This document shows positions 59,162 to 64,000 of a DNA stretch of 64,000 nucleotides, in pieces. A program made the translations under genes and the position numbers. The notes under the pieces are model-generated. The model made no database searches. It was given only the letters and a program-made list of their open reading frames with translations, and was not told where the DNA came from. Positions within the stretch are counted from its first letter, which is position 1; each line of letters begins with the position of its first letter. The stretch is from Microbacterium sp. 1.5R (GTDB lineage: Bacteria; Actinomycetota; Actinomycetes; Actinomycetales; Microbacteriaceae): assembly GCF_001889265.1 (NCBI RefSeq), contig NZ_CP018151.1, positions 3,100,001-3,164,000 on the forward strand, read 5' to 3'.

Positions 59162-60550
59162 ATGACGAACTTCATCGATCGCCACGGCGCATCGCATCCG
59201 CTCCCCGCCCCCGAGGCCGAGGCGCAGGTGCGGGCGGACGACCGCGGCCACGTCTTCCACTCCTGGAGCGCCCAGGGACTCATCGATCCGCTGCCCGTCG
59301 CCGCGGGTGAGGGCTCGACGTTCTGGGACTACGCCGGCAACGCCTACCTCGACTTCTCGAGCCAGCTGGTGAACCTCAACCTGGGGCACCAGCATCCCGA
59401 CCTCGTGGCCGCGATCCAGCAGCAGGCGGGTCGCCTCTCGACCATCCAGCCGGCGATGGCCAACGACGTGCGGGGCGAGCTCGCCCGACTCATCATCGAG
59501 GTCGCGCCCGAGGGCTTCGAGAAGGTCTTCTTCACCAACGGCGGCGCCGAGGCCAACGAGTACGCCGTGCGCATGGCGCGCCAGTCGACGGGCCGCCACA
59601 AGGTGCTCTCGATGTACCGCAGCTATCACGGGTCGACCGCGACGGCGATCTCGCTGACGGGTGATCCTCGCCGGTGGGCGAACGGCACACCGGATTCCGG
59701 AGCCGTGCGCTTCTTCGGGCCCTACCTCTACCGCTCGCCGTTCCACGCCGAGACGCCGGAGCAGGAGTCCGAGCGCGCCCTCGCCCACCTCGAGCAGACC
59801 ATCCAGCTCGAAGGACCCTCGACGATCGCGGCGATCATCATCGAGACCGTCGTCGGCACGAACGGCGTGCTCGTGCCGCCGCCCGGCTACCTGCAGGGCG
59901 TGCGCGAGCTGTGCGACCGCTACGGCATCGTCTACATCGCGGACGAGGTCATGGTCGGCTTCGGCCGCCTCGGCGAGTGGTTCGGCATCGACGCGTACGA
60001 CGGGCGTCCCGACCTGATCACCTTCGCGAAAGGCGTGAACTCCGGGTACGTGCCGCTCGGCGGCGTCGTCATCTCCGAGCGCATCGCGAAGGCCTTCGAC
60101 ACCACGCCGTTCGCGGGAGGGCTCACGTACTCCGGGCATCCGCTCGCGTGCGCCGCGGGCGTCGCCACCTTCGAGGTGTTCCGCCGCGACGGCATCCTCG
60201 AGCGGGTGCGCGACCTCGGCGAGCGCATCGTCGAGCCGACCCTGCGCGGCTGGGTCGACACCCACCCGAGCGTCGGAGAGGTGCGCGGCCGCGGGCTCTT
60301 CTGGGCCGTCGAGCTGGTGCGCGACAAGGAGACGCGCGAGCCGCTCGTGCCGTTCAACGCGAGCGGAGCGGATGCCGCGCCCGTCGCCGCCTTCGCCGCC
60401 GCCGCCAAGAAGGCGGGTGTCTGGCCGTTCACGCACTTCAACCGCATGCACGTGGCACCGCCGCTCGTGATCGGCGAGGACGATCTCGTGCGCGGTCTGG
60501 CCGTGCTCGACGAGGCTCTCGCCGTGGCCGACGAGGCAGCCACGAGCTGA
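59162..60550 (+). CDS. Class III omega-aminotransferase, second copy
   Basis: 462 residues. F-T-N-G-G-A-E-A-N-E near 124, S-Y-H-G-S near 154, D-E-V with Asp261 and Lys290 in F-A-K-G-V-N-S-G-Y show a complete PLP site. It is only distantly similar to the enzyme at 54607, so it probably prefers a different amine (GABA, beta-alanine or putrescine derivative). It is in the same transcript as the semialdehyde dehydrogenase. It is convergent with the GntR gene and ends before a hairpin. Confidence 0.92.
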   Translation: MTNFIDRHGASHPLPAPEAEAQVRADDRGHVFHSWSAQGLIDPLPVAAGEGSTFWDYAGNAYLDFSSQLVNLNLGHQHPDLVAAIQQQAGRLSTIQPAMANDVRGELARLIIEVAPEGFEKVFFTNGGAEANEYAVRMARQSTGRHKVLSMYRSYHGSTATAISLTGDPRRWANGTPDSGAVRFFGPYLYRSPFHAETPEQESERALAHLEQTIQLEGPSTIAAIIIETVVGTNGVLVPPPGYLQGVRELCDRYGIVYIADEVMVGFGRLGEWFGIDAYDGRPDLITFAKGVNSGYVPLGGVVISERIAKAFDTTPFAGGLTYSGHPLACAAGVATFEVFRRDGILERVRDLGERIVEPTLRGWVDTHPSVGEVRGRGLFWAVELVRDKETREPLVPFNASGADAAPVAAFAAAAKKAGVWPFTHFNRMHVAPPLVIGEDDLVRGLAVLDEALAVADEAATS

Positions 60551-60569
60551 CAGTGCCGTGAGGTGCAGC

Positions 60570-60610
60570 CGCTGCTGCGCGGGTTCAGATCAGGAATCCG
60601 CGCAGCAGCG
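60570..60610. terminator. Bidirectional hairpin overlapping the end of the GntR gene
   Basis: Perfect 13-bp arms (60570-60582 and 60598-60610) flank a 15-nt loop that contains the GntR stop codon. It can end both the aminotransferase transcript and the converging GntR transcript. Confidence 0.6.
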
Positions 60611-61313
60611 CTTCGGAACCGGCGAGGTGATCGCGCATCGCCGCCTCGGCGACGTCGGGCCGCCCGGCGAGGATCGCCGTCACGATCTGCTCATGCTGCT
60701 CACCCGAGTGCTGGATGTTGCGCGGCATCAGCGGGAACGTGTCGAGCCACGCATTGACGTCGGCCCGGTTCTCGGCGACCAGCGCGACGAGCGAGGGGAT
60801 GCCGGCCGCCTCCGCGATCGCGAGGTGCAGCAGCGTGTCGAGACGCCGATACTCCTCGGGCCCGGCGGGCAGCGCGGCCTCATGTCGCGCCCACAGGTCG
60901 GCGCGGGTCGCGGCATCCAGCGTCCGGCTCGCCGCAGCCCGCACCGCTCCCGTCTCGAGCACCCGCCGCAGCCCCAGCACATCGTCGATCTCGTCCGCCG
61001 TGACCTCCCCGGCATCCGAGGGCTGGGGCAGCGGATCGGCGATGAACGTGCCGCCGTAGCGCCCCCGCTTGGGCACCAGGTATCCGGTGTCGGCGAGTTC
61101 GCGGATCGCCTCGCGCACGGTGTCGCGACTGACGCCGAACGAGGCGGCGAGCTCTCGTTCCGGCGGCAGCGACTCCCCCGGGGCGACGACGCCGAGGCGG
61201 ATGGTCTGCACGAGGCGAGCCACCGCATCCTCGAGGGCGTTGCCTCGGCGAAGCGGCCGGTAGACCGCCCGGCGCACCTCGACGAGATCGCCATCGGAAG
61301 GGTGCTCGCTCAT
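60585..61313 (-). CDS. GntR-family regulator, FadR subfamily
   Basis: 242 residues. The winged helix (about 25-90) has P-G-E-S-L-P-P-E-R-E-L-A-A-S-F-G-V-S-R-D-T-V-R-E-A-I-R-E-L, the GntR hallmark. The C-terminal FCD domain is all-helical with the metal-binding pattern D-x-x-x-H (L-D-T-L-L-H-L-A-I) and H-x-x-I (G-E-Q-H-E-Q-I-V). It probably responds to an organic acid. A palindrome 11 bp before the start suggests autoregulation. It is the last gene of the minus-strand puuD-aldehyde dehydrogenase-SDR run. Confidence 0.92.
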   Translation of the reverse strand: MSEHPSDGDLVEVRRAVYRPLRRGNALEDAVARLVQTIRLGVVAPGESLPPERELAASFGVSRDTVREAIRELADTGYLVPKRGRYGGTFIADPLPQPSDAGEVTADEIDDVLGLRRVLETGAVRAAASRTLDAATRADLWARHEAALPAGPEEYRRLDTLLHLAIAEAAGIPSLVALVAENRADVNAWLDTFPLMPRNIQHSGEQHEQIVTAILAGRPDVAEAAMRDHLAGSEALLRGFLI

Positions 61314-61323
61314 GCTTTCACCT

Positions 61324-61336
61324 TGTCACAGTGACA
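61324..61336. promoter_or_regulatory. GntR/FadR-type operator
   Basis: TGTCAC and GTGACA flank a single A. It is 11 bp before the GntR start and 11 bp before (on the minus strand, after) the SDR stop at 61347, so it sits in the only gap between the two genes. Confidence 0.6.
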
Positions 61337-61346
61337 TGATCCCGCT

Positions 61347-62126
61347 TCACAGCGGGGTGACGTAGGCGTTCGTGATGCCGCCGTCGACCACGAAGGCGCT
61401 GGCGGTGATGAACGATGAGTCGTCCGAGGCGAGGAAGGCCACAGCGGCGGCCAGCTCGGACGGCTCGGCGAAGCGCCCCATGGGCACGTGCACGAGTCGT
61501 CGCTGCGCGCGCTCGGGATCCTTGGCGAACAGCTCCTGCAGCAGCGGCGTGTTCACCGGCCCGGGGCACAGCGCGTTCACCCGCACGCCCTGTCGCGCGA
61601 ACTGCACGCCGAGCTCGCGCGACATCGCCAGCACGCCGCCCTTCGACGCGGTGTAGCTGATCTGCGAGGTCGCCGACCCCAGCAGGGCGACGAACGACGC
61701 GGTGTTGATGATCGATCCGCGACCCGCCGGCACCATGTGGCGCAGTGCCGCACGGCTGCACAGGTACACGCTCTTCAGGTTCACGTCCTGCACGCGATCC
61801 CAGGCCGGCAGCTCGGTCGTCTCGATCGAGTCGTCGTCAGCGGGCGAGATGCCGGCGTTGTTGAAGGCGATGTCGATACGGCCGAACTCCGCGGCGACGC
61901 CGTCGAAGAGGGTGTTCACCATGGTCTCGTCGGCCACGTCGACGGGACGGAACGCACCGCCCACCTCGGCCGCCGCCTTCTCGCCCGTGGCGGGGTCGAC
62001 GTCGGCGATGACGACGAACGCGCCTTCGGCCGCGAAGCGCTGAGCGGTGGCGAAGCCGATCCCGCTCGCCCCTCCGGTGATGATCGCGACGCGGTCCTTG
62101 AGGCGCTGGGTCAGATCGATGGTCAT
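61347..62126 (-). CDS. Short-chain dehydrogenase/reductase
   Basis: 259 residues. T-G-G-A-S-G-I-G at 17-24 binds the dinucleotide, N-N-A-G at 89-92, and the catalytic set is Ser144, Tyr158 and Lys162 (S-Y-T-A-S-K). D42 at the end of beta-2 (I-A-D-V) favours NAD. It oxidises an alcohol or reduces a ketone; in this cluster an amino-alcohol or hydroxy acid step is plausible. The ATG at 62126 follows GGAGAG. It lies 47 bp after the aldehyde dehydrogenase. Confidence 0.9.
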   Translation of the reverse strand: MTIDLTQRLKDRVAIITGGASGIGFATAQRFAAEGAFVVIADVDPATGEKAAAEVGGAFRPVDVADETMVNTLFDGVAAEFGRIDIAFNNAGISPADDDSIETTELPAWDRVQDVNLKSVYLCSRAALRHMVPAGRGSIINTASFVALLGSATSQISYTASKGGVLAMSRELGVQFARQGVRVNALCPGPVNTPLLQELFAKDPERAQRRLVHVPMGRFAEPSELAAAVAFLASDDSSFITASAFVVDGGITNAYVTPL

Positions 62127-62173
62127 GTGTGCTCTCCGTTGCAGGTGGGGATGGTCGGGCCGGGTGTCGCTGG

Positions 62174-63535
62174 TCAGGATTCGTCTGTCGCGAAGAAGAC
62201 GTTCTTGGTCTCGGTGAAGTGCTCTGCGGCGTCGGGACCCAGCTCGCGCCCGAGTCCGGATGCCTTCATGCCGCCGAACGGCGTCGCGTAGCGCACCGAC
62301 GAGTGCGAGTTCACCGAGAGCACGCCGCTCTGCACGCCGCGCGAGACTCGCACCGCCCGTCCGAGGCTCTCGGTCCAGATCGACCCGGCGAGACCGTAGA
62401 CGGTGTCGTTCGCCAGGCGGATCGCATCGGCCTCGTCCTCGAACGGCATCACCGCGACGACCGGGCCGAACACCTCCTGCTGGGCGATCCGGTCGGACGG
62501 GTCGGCGAGCACCACGGCGGGCGCGAACCAGAATCCGTCGCCGCTCGGAGCGCTGCCGCGGAACGCGATGTTCGCGTCGTCGAGGAAGCCCGACACGGTG
62601 TCGCGATGCGCGGCAGAGATGAGCGGCCCCATGTCGGTGTCGGCACTCGACGGGTCGCCCACACGCCACGCCCTGACCGCGGGTTCGAGCATCTCGAGGA
62701 ACCGGTCGTACACCGATCGCTGCACGAGCAGCCGGCTGCGGGCGCAGCAGTCCTGGCCCGCGTTGTCGAACACCGAGCCGGGCACCGCGGCGACGGCCTT
62801 CTCAAGGTCGGCGTCGGCGAAGACGATGTTGGCGCTCTTGCCGCCGAGCTCGAGCGTCACGGGCTTGAGCGCGCGAGCGCATCCGGCGGCGACCTCGATG
62901 CCGACCTCGGTCGACCCGGTGAACACGACCTTGCGGACGTCAGGGTGCTCGACGAGACGCTGCCCCACCACGGATCCCGACCCGGTGACCACCTCGAACA
63001 GCCCTTCGGGAAGGCCCGCCTCGAGGGCGAGCTCGCCGAGTCGGATGGCTGTCAACGGCGTGAGTTCGGCGGGCTTCAGGACGACGGCGTTGCCTGCGGC
63101 GAGCGCCGGCGCGAACGCCCACGCCGCGATCGTCATCGGGAAGTTCCACGGCACGATGACTCCGACCACGCCGTAGGGGTCGTGGAAGGTGACGTCGAGT
63201 CCGCCGGCCACCGGGATCTGCCGACCCGACAGTCGCTCGGGATCGGCCGAGTAGTAGTTGAGCACCTGCGCGACGTGTCCGGCCTCCCAGCGGGCCGAGC
63301 CGATCGGATGCCCGGAGTTCCGCACCTCGAGCTGTGCGAGCTCCTCTGCGGCGGCCTCGACCGCACGAGCGAAGGACCGCAGCGCGTCAGCCCGCGCGAC
63401 CGGGGCGAGAGCCGCCCACCGTCGCTGCGCTGCGACAGCGCGCGCGATCGCGGCATCCGTCTCTCCGATGTCGGCGCGCGCGACCTCGCGGATCGCCGCG
63501 CCGGTCGACGGGTTGATGACTGTGAACGCGCTCAT
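62174..63535 (-). CDS. NAD-dependent aldehyde dehydrogenase (PuuC-like)
   Basis: 453 residues. E229 in L-E-L-G-G-K-S is the general base and Cys263 in G-Q-D-C-C-A is the nucleophile, so it is a hydrolytic aldehyde dehydrogenase. P-W-N-F-P near 129 and the C-terminal P-F-G-G-M-K-x-S-G are conserved. With the PuuD-like gene overlapping upstream by 4 bp, gamma-glutamyl-gamma-aminobutyraldehyde is a good candidate substrate (PuuC role), though betaine-aldehyde-type substrates cannot be excluded. Confidence 0.9.
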   Translation of the reverse strand: MSAFTVINPSTGAAIREVARADIGETDAAIARAVAAQRRWAALAPVARADALRSFARAVEAAAEELAQLEVRNSGHPIGSARWEAGHVAQVLNYYSADPERLSGRQIPVAGGLDVTFHDPYGVVGVIVPWNFPMTIAAWAFAPALAAGNAVVLKPAELTPLTAIRLGELALEAGLPEGLFEVVTGSGSVVGQRLVEHPDVRKVVFTGSTEVGIEVAAGCARALKPVTLELGGKSANIVFADADLEKAVAAVPGSVFDNAGQDCCARSRLLVQRSVYDRFLEMLEPAVRAWRVGDPSSADTDMGPLISAAHRDTVSGFLDDANIAFRGSAPSGDGFWFAPAVVLADPSDRIAQQEVFGPVVAVMPFEDEADAIRLANDTVYGLAGSIWTESLGRAVRVSRGVQSGVLSVNSHSSVRYATPFGGMKASGLGRELGPDAAEHFTETKNVFFATDES

Positions 63536-64000
63536 CGGGCGTCCTCCTTCCGCCGCGCGGCGAACGCACGGGCCTGTGAGACGAGATCGGTGAAGAGCCG
63601 CCGATCCTCGGCGTTCTCCTCGGGGTGCCATTGGACGCCGACGATGTGGCCGGCTGACGTGTCGACGAAGGCCTGCACGAGGCCGTCGTCCGAATGCGCG
63701 GCGGCGACGAGCCCCTCGCCGAGACGGTCGACCCCCTGGTGGTGGTAGCTGTGCACCCGCATCTCGGTCTCGCCGATGATGTCGGCGAGGGGTGTGTCGG
63801 TCGACACCGCGACGTCGTTCTCGGCGAAGACACCGCCGCCGATGCGGTACTTCTCGGTGCCGAGCGACTCGGGCAGGTGCTGCTGCAGGGTTCCGCCGCG
63901 GGCGACGTTCACGAGCTGCAGACCGCGGCAGATGGCGAGCACCGGGATGCCACGACGCTCGGCCGCCTGGAAGAGCGCGAGCTCCCACGCGTCGCGGTCG
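63532..64000 (-). CDS. Gamma-glutamyl-GABA hydrolase-like class I glutamine amidotransferase (PuuD-like), partial
   Basis: The frame is open to the right edge, so the N-terminus is outside the window. The visible 155 residues contain the nucleophile in A-I-C-R-G-L-Q, the H-H-Q-G segment, and the catalytic G-V-Q-W-H-P-E-E near the end. This is the peptidase C26 (gamma-glutamyl-gamma-aminobutyrate hydrolase) layout. It would release glutamate and GABA from gamma-Glu-GABA in the glutamylated putrescine pathway. It overlaps the aldehyde dehydrogenase gene by 4 bp. A glutamine-synthetase-like PuuA is expected nearby upstream, outside the window. Confidence 0.9.
   Translation of the reverse strand, partial: DRDAWELALFQAAERRGIPVLAICRGLQLVNVARGGTLQQHLPESLGTEKYRIGGGVFAENDVAVSTDTPLADIIGETEMRVHSYHHQGVDRLGEGLVAAAHSDDGLVQAFVDTSAGHIVGVQWHPEENAEDRRLFTDLVSQARAFAARRKEDAR

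Noticed and set aside
57542-60451. Upstream extension of the PucR frame to 1482 codons
   Set aside because: The extension is antisense to a semialdehyde dehydrogenase and an aminotransferase with full motifs; the PucR domain starts at 57541.

Overview
The window is high-GC DNA, about 70 percent by eye, with dense genes, many 4-bp ATGA/GTGA overlaps and frequent GTG starts. Several genes have a TAnnnT hexamer 6-7 nt before the start codon, as expected for leaderless transcripts. Together with a class Ib nrdHIEF operon, an LAxTG-anchored surface protein and a DtxR/IdeR-type iron box, this points to an actinobacterium, most likely a Microbacteriaceae member such as Microbacterium. The organism assignment is inference; no rRNA or tRNA gene was found in the window.

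Layout. 1-1254: a truncated enterochelin-esterase-like protein and a divergent P-loop kinase. 1282-23000: a catabolic island. A TetR gene is divergent from a + strand operon (CocE/NonD hydrolase, DUF3237, five-family solute-binding protein, two permeases, fused double ATPase, second DUF3237, amidohydrolase). This meets tail to tail a paralogous - strand operon (fused ATPase, two permeases, binding protein, amidohydrolase) whose divergent TetR gene lies at 18482. A third unit (FAD monooxygenase, MarR, third DUF3237) and a carboxylesterase follow. The two ABC operons share a TTGACW-N17-TACGTT promoter with an inverted repeat at the -35. 23065-31339: mostly housekeeping and small genes: ankyrin-like protein, orphan DNA methyltransferase, domain-permuted lipoate ligase, DUF1684, two-domain lipase-like hydrolase, CutC, MarR-MFS pair with a perfect palindromic operator, a repeat-rich acidic protein and a small membrane protein.

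31474-44331: a large LuxR-type ATPase regulator convergent with a 1730-residue cell-wall protein carrying nine DUF11-type repeats, then an iron-siderophore uptake operon (binding protein, two permeases, ATPase, siderophore-interacting reductase) behind an iron box. 44347-45833: a 1.3-kb integrated element or remnant bounded by a 103-bp direct repeat of the nrdF 3' end, with a decayed tyrosine integrase and one small intact gene. 45729-49585: nrdHIEF, with candidate NrdR boxes and DnaA-box-like motifs upstream. 49975-54054: MFS transporter, PfkB-type sugar kinase, alpha/beta hydrolase and acyl-CoA dehydrogenase.

54143-64000: an amine catabolism cluster: Lrp-type regulator, two class III aminotransferases, PucR regulator, CoA-acylating semialdehyde dehydrogenase, FadR-type GntR regulator, SDR, aldehyde dehydrogenase and a PuuD-like gamma-glutamyl-GABA hydrolase that runs off the right edge. 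This gene set fits use of putrescine, GABA or beta-alanine through transamination, aldehyde oxidation and CoA acylation. The most unusual items are the nrdF-targeted element, the paired ABC/amidohydrolase operons with three DUF3237 genes of unknown function, and the set of unusually clean operator palindromes.
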